In this document: piece by piece, positions 7,695 to 15,345 of the stretch
Layout: each line of letters begins with the position of its first letter
Position numbering within the stretch: position 1 is the first letter of the stretch
Assembly: GCA_018712945.1 (NCBI GenBank)
Contig: DVFZ01000033.1
Location: 43,795-107,794, forward strand
Length of the DNA stretch: 64,000 bases
Reading direction: 5' to 3'
Source: Candidatus Pullichristensenella stercorigallinarum
Lineage (GTDB): Bacteria > Bacillota > Clostridia > Christensenellales > Aristaeellaceae
Position numbers and translations under genes: made by a program
Notes under the pieces: generated by a model
What the model was told of the DNA's origin: nothing
Seen by the model: the letters and a program-made list of their open reading frames with translations, nothing else
Database searches by the model: none

Positions 7695-9401
7695 ATGTCT
7701 GCTGAGGAGCGGCACGCCGCCAATTTTATCGAGGAATTTATCGACGAGGACCTCGCAAACGGGCGCTACGATCACGTTCGCACGCGCTTTCCGCCCGAGC
7801 CAAACGGCTTTTTGCATATCGGCCACGCCAAGGCCCTGTGCATTGATTTTGGCATTGCTGAAAAATATGGCGGCAAGTGCAACCTGCGCTTTGACGACAC
7901 CAACCCCACCAAGGAGGACGCGGTGTTTGTCGAAAACATCCAGAAGGACATCGAGTGGCTCGGCTTCCATTGGGACGAGCTGCACTTTGCCTCGGACTTT
8001 TTCGAGAAGCTCTACGAGATTGCCTGCGGCCTGATCCGCAAGGGCGTGGCCTATGTGGACGACCAGACCAGCGAGGAAATGCGCCAGAATCGCGGCACGC
8101 TCACCAAGCCCGGCGTCAATAGCCCCTACCGCGACCGCAGCGTCGAGGAAAACCTCGATCTGTTCGCCCGTATGCGTGCCGGGGAATTTCCGGATGGTTC
8201 GCGCGTTCTGCGCGCCAAGATCGACATGGCCTCCCCGAACGTGCTCATGCGCGATCCCACGCTCTACCGCATTCTGCGCTGCCATCACCACCGCACGGGC
8301 GACGCTTGGTGCATTTACCCGATGTATGATTTCCAGCACCCGTTGCAGGACGCCATCGAGGGCATCACGCACTCCCTGTGCTCTTTGGAATATGAGATTC
8401 ACCGCCCGCTGTACGACTGGGGGGTGCGCGAGGCTGGGTTTGCGCATCCGCCCCGCCAGATCGAGTTTGCCCGCCTGAACCTCACCCGCACGGTGATGTC
8501 CAAGCGCCATTTGCGCCGCTTTGTGGAAGAAGGCGTGGTGGCGGGCTGGGACGACCCGCGCATGCCCACGCTGGCGGCCATGCGCCGTCGCGGCTATACC
8601 GCTGCGGCCGTCAAGGATTTCCTCGGCCGCGTCGGCGTCGCTAAAGCCGATTCTACCGTTGATTTGGCGCTTTTGGAGCATTGCGTGCGCGAAAATCTCG
8701 GCGATACCGCCCCGCGCGCCATGGCTGTGCTGCGCCCGCTGAAGGTGACGCTCTCCAACTGGCCGGAGGGCTTTGTGGACGAAATTACCATGGAAAACCA
8801 TCCGGATCACCCGGAGATGGGCGAGCGCACGCTGCATATGGGCAATGTGATCTACATCGACCGCGAGGATTTCATGGAGGAGCCGCCCAAGAAGTTCTTC
8901 CGCCTCGCCCCGGGCCGCGAAGTGCGCCTCAAGGGGGCCTATATCATCCGCTGTGAGGAAGTCATCCACGATGCAAACGGCGAGGTCAGCGAACTTGTCT
9001 GCTCTGTGGATATGGACAGCCGCTCCGGCAGCGAGGGCGCGAACCGCAAGGTCAAGGGTACCTTGCACTGGCTGAGCGCGCAGGACGCCTTGCCCTGCGA
9101 AGTGCGCCTCTACGAGCCGATTCTGCTCGAAGATGTGGCTGAGCCGGAAGAGACGGCCGAGGAAGACGGCGAGGAGGCTGAGGCTTCCTCCGGCGACTTC
9201 ATGGAGCGCGTCAACCCCAACAGCCTGACGGTGCTGCGCGGCCTTTGCGAGCCGTGCGTCGCCGGCGCGGATGTGGGCGCGGTATTCCAGTTTTTGCGCA
9301 CGGGCTACTTCTGCAAGGATCCCGATTCCACGGCGGAACTGCCCGTTTATAACCGCACCGTTTCCCTCAAGGACAGCTGGGCCAAGGCAAAGGAGAAGTA
9401 G
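7695..9401 (+). CDS. glnS: Glutaminyl-tRNA synthetase
   Basis: Class I aminoacyl-tRNA synthetase of 568 aa that charges tRNA-Gln directly. The HIGH motif is in FLHIGHAKA (about residue 42) and the KMSKS-type motif is VMSKRHL (about 267). The C-terminal beta-barrel anticodon-binding domains are present, with an acidic insertion rich in Glu near residue 475-500. I chose ATG 7695 with AGGAGG 8 nt upstream rather than the GTG two codons earlier. Many Firmicutes lack GlnRS and make Gln-tRNA by the GatCAB route, so a full-length GlnRS here suggests an acquired or retained direct pathway. The aldolase-like gene follows after 2 bp. Confidence 0.95.
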   Translation: MSAEERHAANFIEEFIDEDLANGRYDHVRTRFPPEPNGFLHIGHAKALCIDFGIAEKYGGKCNLRFDDTNPTKEDAVFVENIQKDIEWLGFHWDELHFASDFFEKLYEIACGLIRKGVAYVDDQTSEEMRQNRGTLTKPGVNSPYRDRSVEENLDLFARMRAGEFPDGSRVLRAKIDMASPNVLMRDPTLYRILRCHHHRTGDAWCIYPMYDFQHPLQDAIEGITHSLCSLEYEIHRPLYDWGVREAGFAHPPRQIEFARLNLTRTVMSKRHLRRFVEEGVVAGWDDPRMPTLAAMRRRGYTAAAVKDFLGRVGVAKADSTVDLALLEHCVRENLGDTAPRAMAVLRPLKVTLSNWPEGFVDEITMENHPDHPEMGERTLHMGNVIYIDREDFMEEPPKKFFRLAPGREVRLKGAYIIRCEEVIHDANGEVSELVCSVDMDSRSGSEGANRKVKGTLHWLSAQDALPCEVRLYEPILLEDVAEPEETAEEDGEEAEASSGDFMERVNPNSLTVLRGLCEPCVAGADVGAVFQFLRTGYFCKDPDSTAELPVYNRTVSLKDSWAKAKEK

Positions 9402-9403
9402 AC

Positions 9404-10480
9404 ATGGAATTTGTCAAAAAGCACCAGGAAAGGCTCGAACAGTTTTCCCGCATGTCCAAAACTTCCGGTGGCAGGGCAGACTACGTGCAGGGCGGCGGCG
9501 GCAACACCTCCGTCAAGCTGGATGATACGCTCATGGCCATCAAGGCCTCCGGTTTCTGCCTGAAGGACATTGAAATCGACAAGGCCTACGCGGTGCTTGA
9601 CTACGCCGCATTGCGCCGCTTCTATTACGGCAGCGAGCCGTCCGACTTTGAGGATGTGGAAAAGGCCGGTTCCGCCGAGGCGAAGGCCGCCACACAGCGC
9701 ATTGAGGGCATGGAATCGCTGCGCCCCTCGGTGGAAGCGGGCTTCCACTCCCTGCTGGATACCTATGTGTCGCATACCCACAGCGTCTATGCCAACTTCG
9801 CCGCCTGCGCCGAAAACGGCCGCGAGATTGTCGCCAAAGCGCTTGCGGGCGCGGATTACACATGGGGCTTCGTCGGCTATGTCAATCCCGGCAGCCGCCT
9901 GACCTTTTCCATCCGCGATGAGCTCAAGCGCGTGGAGCAGGAAACGGGCAAGCGCCCGGCCGTCATCTTCATGGAGAGCCACGGCCTGATTGTGCATGGC
10001 GATGACCCGGATACCGTGCTGGCCGTGCAGGACGACGTCAACGCCCGCATTGCCGCCGCCTTTGGCGTTACCGCCGCTTCTTTCCCGAAAGTGGCCGTGC
10101 GCGAGGAAGGGGATATATGCGTGGTGGACGCGCCGTATCTGGCCGAACAGCTCAAAACGGGCGACTTTACCGAACAACAGTTCATCTACGAGCCGCTTTA
10201 TCCCGACCAGCTCGTGTTCCTGGGCGACGGCTTTGCCATGGGCGAGGCCGAACCCGAGGCGGGCGAGTGCGTAGCCAACCCGCGGACGGGGGAAGTGCGC
10301 ATCCGCGCTGGCGCGGGCAAGGCGCTGGTGATTGCCGAAACGCTCACCGCCATCGTCTTTATCCGCCGCACGATTGAAAGCGCCGGATTCAAGGTGATTT
10401 CCCTGGGCGAGGCGGCGAAGGATTTCATCGCCAACTGGGAAAGCGAAAAGTACAGAAAGTCCCTGGCGGGCAAAAAGTAG
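9404..10480 (+). CDS. Class II aldolase/adducin-family protein
   Basis: Protein of 358 aa. It has a class II aldolase fold with the N-terminal GGGGNTSVKLDD phosphate-loop-like segment (about residues 26-37). Possible zinc ligands are in SHTHSVYA (about 124) and ESHGLIVHGD (about 188-197). Such enzymes cleave or isomerise phosphorylated sugars such as fuculose- or rhamnulose-phosphate; the substrate cannot be assigned. The protein is longer than the usual 200-270 aa, with about 100 extra C-terminal residues. It is translationally close to glnS (2-bp gap, AAGGAG 8 nt before the ATG), but I see no functional link. A strong terminator follows. Confidence 0.8.
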   Translation: MEFVKKHQERLEQFSRMSKTSGGRADYVQGGGGNTSVKLDDTLMAIKASGFCLKDIEIDKAYAVLDYAALRRFYYGSEPSDFEDVEKAGSAEAKAATQRIEGMESLRPSVEAGFHSLLDTYVSHTHSVYANFAACAENGREIVAKALAGADYTWGFVGYVNPGSRLTFSIRDELKRVEQETGKRPAVIFMESHGLIVHGDDPDTVLAVQDDVNARIAAAFGVTAASFPKVAVREEGDICVVDAPYLAEQLKTGDFTEQQFIYEPLYPDQLVFLGDGFAMGEAEPEAGECVANPRTGEVRIRAGAGKALVIAETLTAIVFIRRTIESAGFKVISLGEAAKDFIANWESEKYRKSLAGKK

Positions 10481-10484
10481 ACCA

Positions 10485-10527
10485 AAAGCAAAGCCCCGGA
10501 CGGTTCCTGCCGCCCGGGGCTTTGCTT
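10485..10527. terminator. Bidirectional intrinsic terminator
   Basis: AAGCAAAGCCCCGG ... CCGGGGCTTTGCTTT, a long perfect stem with A and T tracts on the two sides. It sits between the aldolase gene (plus) and the secreted-protein gene (minus). Confidence 0.85.
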
Positions 10528-10543
10528 TGTTTGCGTTTTGCGT

Positions 10544-11023
10544 TCAGTCTGCGATGATGACCGGCGTCCCGGCCACGTATTCTTCGTTCCAGGTCACATA
10601 ATCGCTGGATTCATAGCCGCTGCGGGCTTCTGCCCAATCGGTGCATTTGTAGCCTGAAAACGTCTCCCCGTCGTCGGAGCGCAGCATCAGTACCTCCACG
10701 GAATCCTTTTTCGGCTCTGTCACCGGCACAGCCAGGCACCAGTGGGAATCCTGCCAATAGGCCACGGAAACCTCCCGCTGCACGGTGCCGGAATCCAGCG
10801 TGGTAAAGCTCTCGGCAAACATTTCCCATTCCTCCGCGCTGGGGGCTGTGCCTGAAAACGGCAGAACCTCCGATACGCGCGCATACTCCCCGTACGATAG
10901 CAGGCTGAGCGCTTCTTTGGCGGCGGAAAACAGGCCGTCGGAGATGGATGGCACGCTCTCCGCACAGGCGCATGCGGACATCAGCAGCGCCGCGAACAGC
11001 AAAACCGACACAATTCTTTTCAT
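10544..11023 (-). CDS. Small secreted or lipid-anchored protein of unknown function
   Basis: Protein of 159 aa, not recognised. MKRIVSVLLFAALLMSACACAES is a signal peptide; an LMSAC lipobox-like site (Cys about residue 17) or an ACA signal peptidase site could be used. The mature part is about 135 aa of mixed alpha/beta composition with many Ser, Glu and aromatic residues and no known motif. I chose ATG 11023 because TGGAGG lies about 9 nt upstream. It follows holA by 39 bp on the same strand and may be the last gene of the MBL-comEC-holA operon, ending at the bidirectional terminator. Confidence 0.7.
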   Translation of the reverse strand: MKRIVSVLLFAALLMSACACAESVPSISDGLFSAAKEALSLLSYGEYARVSEVLPFSGTAPSAEEWEMFAESFTTLDSGTVQREVSVAYWQDSHWCLAVPVTEPKKDSVEVLMLRSDDGETFSGYKCTDWAEARSGYESSDYVTWNEEYVAGTPVIIAD

Positions 11024-11062
11024 AATTCCAAACCTCCAGACCTTCACGTATCTCTTAGACGT

Positions 11063-12103
11063 TCAACGCCCGCGCAAAGTTCCGCCTTTGCCGTGCATTT
11101 CGACAATTTTCAGCATCATAAATTGCAATGCCTCGCGGTCACGCAGCCTGCCGGATTTGATGGCGCAATCCATGTCCACGCATTGGCGATATAGGCGCAA
11201 AAGCGTCTCCACGTCCAACGTGCGCGCCTGCCGCGCGGCGCGTTTCGCGGCGTAGGGGTGCAATTTGAGCGCCTTTTCCACCGCCGCTGTATTGCCGCTT
11301 TCGCGCTGTGCCAGCGCCAGATGCGCGAGCATGCGCAGTTGGCGCACAACCATGGCAAACACGCCCACACAGGTCTGCCCGCCCATCAGCAGCGTGTTGA
11401 GACTGCGCTCGGCGCGCGCCAAATCACCCGCAAAGAGGAAATCCAGCATTTCAAACACGCTGAATTCCAGCGAGGGGGATACGATTTCCTCAATGTCCTC
11501 AATGGCAATCTCGCTGCGCTCGCCGATATAGTCGGCCAGCTTTTCGATTTCCCCGCGCAGGCGCGTCAGGTCGCGCCCGGCGGTGAAAGCCAGATGCGAC
11601 GCCGCCGGTTGAGAAATGGTTTTCCCCATGGGTTTGAGGCAGGCGTTCGCCCAACGGCAAAGCTCCGCGTCCGAAAGCGGATCAAAACGCACCTCAGCGC
11701 CGTACTTCTTGAGCGCCGTCGTCAGTTTCTTGCGGCCGTCCGGCTCACCGCGCATCAGAAAGACCAACACGCAAGAGGCGGGTGGGTTTTTCAGCCACTC
11801 GAGCATGCGCGCGGCCTCGTCCTCCTCGCTCCGCGATTTGCCGCCCAGCAGCGGCGCCCAGTCGCGGACAACCACCATGCGGCGCTCGCACATGAACGGC
11901 AGCGTCTCCGCCGCGTCGATGATTTCCAAGGCGGAAGCGCCCTCCAGCGCCGTCTCGTTGAGCTGTTCCAGGCCCGGCGGCAAAAGCGATTTTGCAAGCG
12001 CCCCCAGCGCTTCGCGCTTGAGATATTCCTCCGGGCCGGAAAACAGATAGACGCTCTGCAAATCGCCCGTCTTGATTTGCGCATAGAATTCCTTCCAGGT
12101 CAT
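11063..12103 (-). CDS. holA: DNA polymerase III subunit delta
   Basis: Protein of 346 aa, the clamp-loader delta subunit that opens the beta sliding clamp. The N-terminal module (YLFSGPEEYLKREAL, about residues 18-32) and the AAA+-like body with VVVRDWAPLL (about 75-84) fit the HolA family, as does the all-helical C-terminal collar domain. Length is normal. The ATG overlaps the comEC stop (ATGA), and comEC-holA adjacency is common in Firmicutes, often with rpsT nearby as here. Confidence 0.93.
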   Translation of the reverse strand: MTWKEFYAQIKTGDLQSVYLFSGPEEYLKREALGALAKSLLPPGLEQLNETALEGASALEIIDAAETLPFMCERRMVVVRDWAPLLGGKSRSEEDEAARMLEWLKNPPASCVLVFLMRGEPDGRKKLTTALKKYGAEVRFDPLSDAELCRWANACLKPMGKTISQPAASHLAFTAGRDLTRLRGEIEKLADYIGERSEIAIEDIEEIVSPSLEFSVFEMLDFLFAGDLARAERSLNTLLMGGQTCVGVFAMVVRQLRMLAHLALAQRESGNTAAVEKALKLHPYAAKRAARQARTLDVETLLRLYRQCVDMDCAIKSGRLRDREALQFMMLKIVEMHGKGGTLRGR

Positions 12104-14451
12104 GGATTGTCCTCCTGGGTGAGATAGGTACGCACGGAAACCGTGCCGTCCGCATGGAGGTTCACGGTTATCGCTCCGTGGCGGTCTGTGCGGTAGACGC
12201 GCGCCCCGGCGTCCTCCAACCGATCAAGCAGCGCCGCGGCGGGGTGGCCGTAGGGATTGTCCGCGCCTACGGAGATGACCGCCGCCGAAGGCGAGGCGGA
12301 ATGCAGCATCATCAGGCTGGAGGCATTGTCCGAGCCGTGATGCGCCACTTTGAGCACGTCCACATCCGGCATCGGCCCCGGTTCGTATGTCATTTCCAAA
12401 TCGCCGGTAAACAGCGCTGACGCTTCGCCGTAGTCAATCTGCAAGAGCATGGAAACGGCGTTGGCGTCGCCGCTAATCTCAGCGTTTCGCTCGGGATAGA
12501 GCACCGTAGCTGAGATCTGCTCCGAAAGCCGCACCACGTCGCCCGCCGCCAGTTCGACAATTTCCACGCCCAACCCTTCGGCCTGCGCCATGGCCTGGGC
12601 GATGCCGTCGTCGGCCTCCACATCGTACCAGCCCGCTGGGATGTAGATGGTTTCGGGAACATAGTCCTCCAAAAGCGCACTCAAACCGCCGGCATGGTCG
12701 GCATGCGGATGCGAGAGAAATACCGCCTTTGGCGCACGGCCGATGTGCGAAAGGTAAGCGCTTACCGGGCTGTTTTCCAGCCCGACGTCCACGACGTAGG
12801 CTTCGCCTTCCGCCAGCACCACCGCCGCGTCTGCCTGTTCCGCGTCCAGAAAGGTAATTTGCAATCCCTGAGGCCCCGGAATTAGCGCCGCCACACAGGC
12901 CAGGGCCGGCAAAGCGAGCAACAGCGCGTGCCGCAATCCCCTGCGCAGGCGGGTCAGCGGCGAAACGGCGATGACGGCGATAGCAAACAGCGCCGTGAGC
13001 CAGATTGGAAAGGCCGGGAGCGCCAGGGCGTTGAACGGCAATCGCGCACAGAACTGCGTCATCGCTGTGGAGCAGAGCAGCGCAAAATCAGCCGCCCAGG
13101 CAATAAACGCCGCCAGCGGCATCCACAAAAGCGAAACAAGCAGCGCCGCCACCGCCAAATACATGCCCGCCAGAATCAGCGGCACCACCACAAGGTTGGC
13201 AAGCGTGGCCAGCAGCGGCAATTCGCCGTAGTAGGCGATTACGGCGGGCAACGTGGAAAGCTGCGCCGCCAGGGTAGCGCACAAAAGTGAGGCAGAATAC
13301 CGCGCGGCACGCCGCAGAAGCGCGACGGGCCTGAATGACCACTCCGGTACGCGCAGACGGTCGATATGCAGGGCGGTGGAGAGCGGCTTCGTCAGGCAGA
13401 GCATGCCCGCCGAGGCCGTAAAGGAAAGCACGAACCCCGCGTCCGCAAGGAAAAGCGGGTTCCAGGCCAGCAAAACGACGAACGCCAGAGAAAGCCGCGT
13501 AAAGGCATCCGCCGGCCTGCCCGTGGCTTGCCCCGCCCCAAGTACCGCATACATGATGATAGAGCGCAATACCGATGCGGCCATGCCCACCAGCAGCCCG
13601 TAAAACACCACCAGTATGAGCGAGATCCAAAACGCCCAACGCCGGGGCAGGAACAGGGAAAGAAGCGACATCATGGCCATCGCCAGCATCGTGATGTGCA
13701 ATCCGGAAATGGACAGCACATGCGCTACGCCAGCACGGTTGAAGCTGTCGCGCAAATCCTCGTCCATGTCGCCGCGGTCGCCGAGTACCAGCGCGCGCAC
13801 CACTTGGGCGCTGCGTGGAAAAAGCACGTCGATGCGCTCTCCCATGGCATTGCGCAACGTATGCAACCACGCCTGCAATCCAACGGGTTCGCCTGTGACC
13901 TGCGCGTCAGAGAGATTGGCCGTGGCATAGGCGGCCATCCCATTGCGCCACAGGTAGGCGGAAAAGTCAAACTCCCCGGGATTGGTGGCGGCGTCCGGCG
14001 ACCACAAATGGCCGGTCGCTTCCACGCGCTGTCCCGGGGCAATGGCACGCAGCGCCGCCACGTCGCCGCGCAGATAGAGACGGATATCATAGTCAAGCGC
14101 CTCTCCCTCCGCGCGCACATCCGTCAGACGGCAGGTGAGCCGCATAAGTTCCGTATCCACAATGGGCGAATCCGCCACCGTGCCGGAAAGGGCGATGGAA
14201 AAACGGTCCTGAACCTGCGGTTGCACGGAAACGGCCTGCGTCATGCGCGCCGCGCCCAGGAACAGGCCGCAGGCAGCCAACAACGCGGCACAGCGCCGCC
14301 CGCTCATACGCAGGGCAATCCATGCAAAGAGCAGCGCAACCGCGCAGGCGAGCAAAACGCCCAGCGGCAGCCTGCCGTCCTGCGCCGCAATCGCGCCCAG
14401 GCCAAAGAGCGCCGCAAACAGCATCAGCGGCCGCGTGTACAGCGCCCGCAT
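12100..14451 (-). CDS. comEC: ComEC/Rec2 DNA-uptake channel protein
   Basis: Protein of 783 aa with the three expected parts: an N-terminal OB-like DUF4131 domain (about 60-170) after two or three membrane helices, the polytopic competence domain (about 215-500, with HVLSISGLHITML near 243), and a C-terminal metallo-beta-lactamase domain with SHPHADHAGG near residue 580. In competent bacteria it moves single-stranded DNA across the membrane and may degrade the other strand. I preferred ATG 14451 (GGGAG 10 nt upstream) to the GTG at 14475, which lacks a good site. No comEA is adjacent, so natural competence cannot be inferred. Confidence 0.92.
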   Translation of the reverse strand: MRALYTRPLMLFAALFGLGAIAAQDGRLPLGVLLACAVALLFAWIALRMSGRRCAALLAACGLFLGAARMTQAVSVQPQVQDRFSIALSGTVADSPIVDTELMRLTCRLTDVRAEGEALDYDIRLYLRGDVAALRAIAPGQRVEATGHLWSPDAATNPGEFDFSAYLWRNGMAAYATANLSDAQVTGEPVGLQAWLHTLRNAMGERIDVLFPRSAQVVRALVLGDRGDMDEDLRDSFNRAGVAHVLSISGLHITMLAMAMMSLLSLFLPRRWAFWISLILVVFYGLLVGMAASVLRSIIMYAVLGAGQATGRPADAFTRLSLAFVVLLAWNPLFLADAGFVLSFTASAGMLCLTKPLSTALHIDRLRVPEWSFRPVALLRRAARYSASLLCATLAAQLSTLPAVIAYYGELPLLATLANLVVVPLILAGMYLAVAALLVSLLWMPLAAFIAWAADFALLCSTAMTQFCARLPFNALALPAFPIWLTALFAIAVIAVSPLTRLRRGLRHALLLALPALACVAALIPGPQGLQITFLDAEQADAAVVLAEGEAYVVDVGLENSPVSAYLSHIGRAPKAVFLSHPHADHAGGLSALLEDYVPETIYIPAGWYDVEADDGIAQAMAQAEGLGVEIVELAAGDVVRLSEQISATVLYPERNAEISGDANAVSMLLQIDYGEASALFTGDLEMTYEPGPMPDVDVLKVAHHGSDNASSLMMLHSASPSAAVISVGADNPYGHPAAALLDRLEDAGARVYRTDRHGAITVNLHADGTVSVRTYLTQEDNP

Positions 14452-14477
14452 GGGCAGAAAGCTCCCGCGCTTCACCG

Positions 14478-15191
14478 CTATACCCGGTAGCGCGCTCCGG
14501 CAACGGCAAGTTCCGCGGCGGGGTAGGCCTCGCGCGCCTCCGCAAGCAATGCCTGCGGGTCATAGAGAGGATTCAGGTGCGTCAAAAGCAATGTCCCCGC
14601 GCGCACATCCCGGGCCAGCGCCCCGCACAGGGCGGCGGAAAGATGCGGCTTTTTGTCCGTCCAGTCCGCGCTTGCAAGCCCGGCGTCGGCCAACAGCAGG
14701 TTGCAGCCGTCCGCAAACAGTTCCAGCGCCGGGTTGACGTTCGTATCGCCCGTAAATACCAAGCGCGCCCCGTCGCATTCCACGCGCACGCAGGAACCCT
14801 CCACCGGGTGTATGGCGGGGATGTAACTCAGGCGCATTTCCCCCAGGGTTAGATCCTCATGGCCGAAAAGGTCGTAATACGGGCATTCCAACAGCGCCCG
14901 TACACGCTCGGGACGCGGCGGTACGAACACGGGCAAGGGCCGCTCGCGCCCGGAAAACTGTATGGCATACTGCATGGGCAGAAGGTCGGACATGTGGTCA
15001 AAGTGCATATGCGAAACAACCACGCCCGCAAGCTCCTCCATGCGCGCGATTTCCAGAAGCCGCGAAAGCGAGCCGGGTCCCAAATCCATGAGGATCTTCG
15101 TTTCGCCGCTGTCGCTCTCCAGAAAATAGCCGGAGCAGGCGCCGTTGGGGGAAGGAAAGGGGCCGTTGTTGCCCAATATGGTCAAATACAT
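14478..15191 (-). CDS. Metallo-beta-lactamase-fold hydrolase (RNase Z-like)
   Basis: Protein of 237 aa. The HxHxDH metal motif is intact in SHMHFDH (about residues 60-66). FTGDTN (about 167) and THLNP (about 223) supply the remaining metal ligands of an RNase Z/AttM-like single-domain hydrolase. GNNGPFPSPNGACSGY at the N-terminus resembles the substrate loop of the YhfI-like branch. I chose ATG 15191 because GAGGG lies 6 nt upstream; the ATG two codons earlier has no spacing. First gene of the comEC-holA transcription unit, with its own promoter at 15214-15242. Confidence 0.8.
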   Translation of the reverse strand: MYLTILGNNGPFPSPNGACSGYFLESDSGETKILMDLGPGSLSRLLEIARMEELAGVVVSHMHFDHMSDLLPMQYAIQFSGRERPLPVFVPPRPERVRALLECPYYDLFGHEDLTLGEMRLSYIPAIHPVEGSCVRVECDGARLVFTGDTNVNPALELFADGCNLLLADAGLASADWTDKKPHLSAALCGALARDVRAGTLLLTHLNPLYDPQALLAEAREAYPAAELAVAGARYRV

Positions 15192-15213
15192 GCGCATCCC
15201 TCGCTTTGGAAAA

Positions 15214-15242
15214 ATTATACCATGTTCCTACATTTCCGGCAA
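15214..15242 (-). promoter_or_regulatory. Sigma-A-type promoter for MBL-comEC-holA
   Basis: Minus strand TTGCCG (15237-15242), 17-bp spacer, TATAAT (15214-15219), about 23 bp before the start codon. Confidence 0.75.
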
Positions 15243-15258
15243 GCATGAAGCGGCGGCG

Positions 15259-15288
15259 AAAAAAGGCGCTTCAAATGCCGAAACGCCT
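15259..15288 (-). terminator. Intrinsic terminator of the nadC-uvrA2 operon
   Basis: Minus strand AGGCGTTTC, loop GGCATTT, GAAGCGCCT then TTTTTT; one G-U pair. It lies 58 bp beyond the UvrA-like stop codon and upstream of the next promoter. Confidence 0.75.
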
Positions 15289-15345
15289 CCGGGCAGGGCA
15301 GGACGAGCCGCTCCCATCCATGGCGCAGAACCCTGCGGACGCCTT

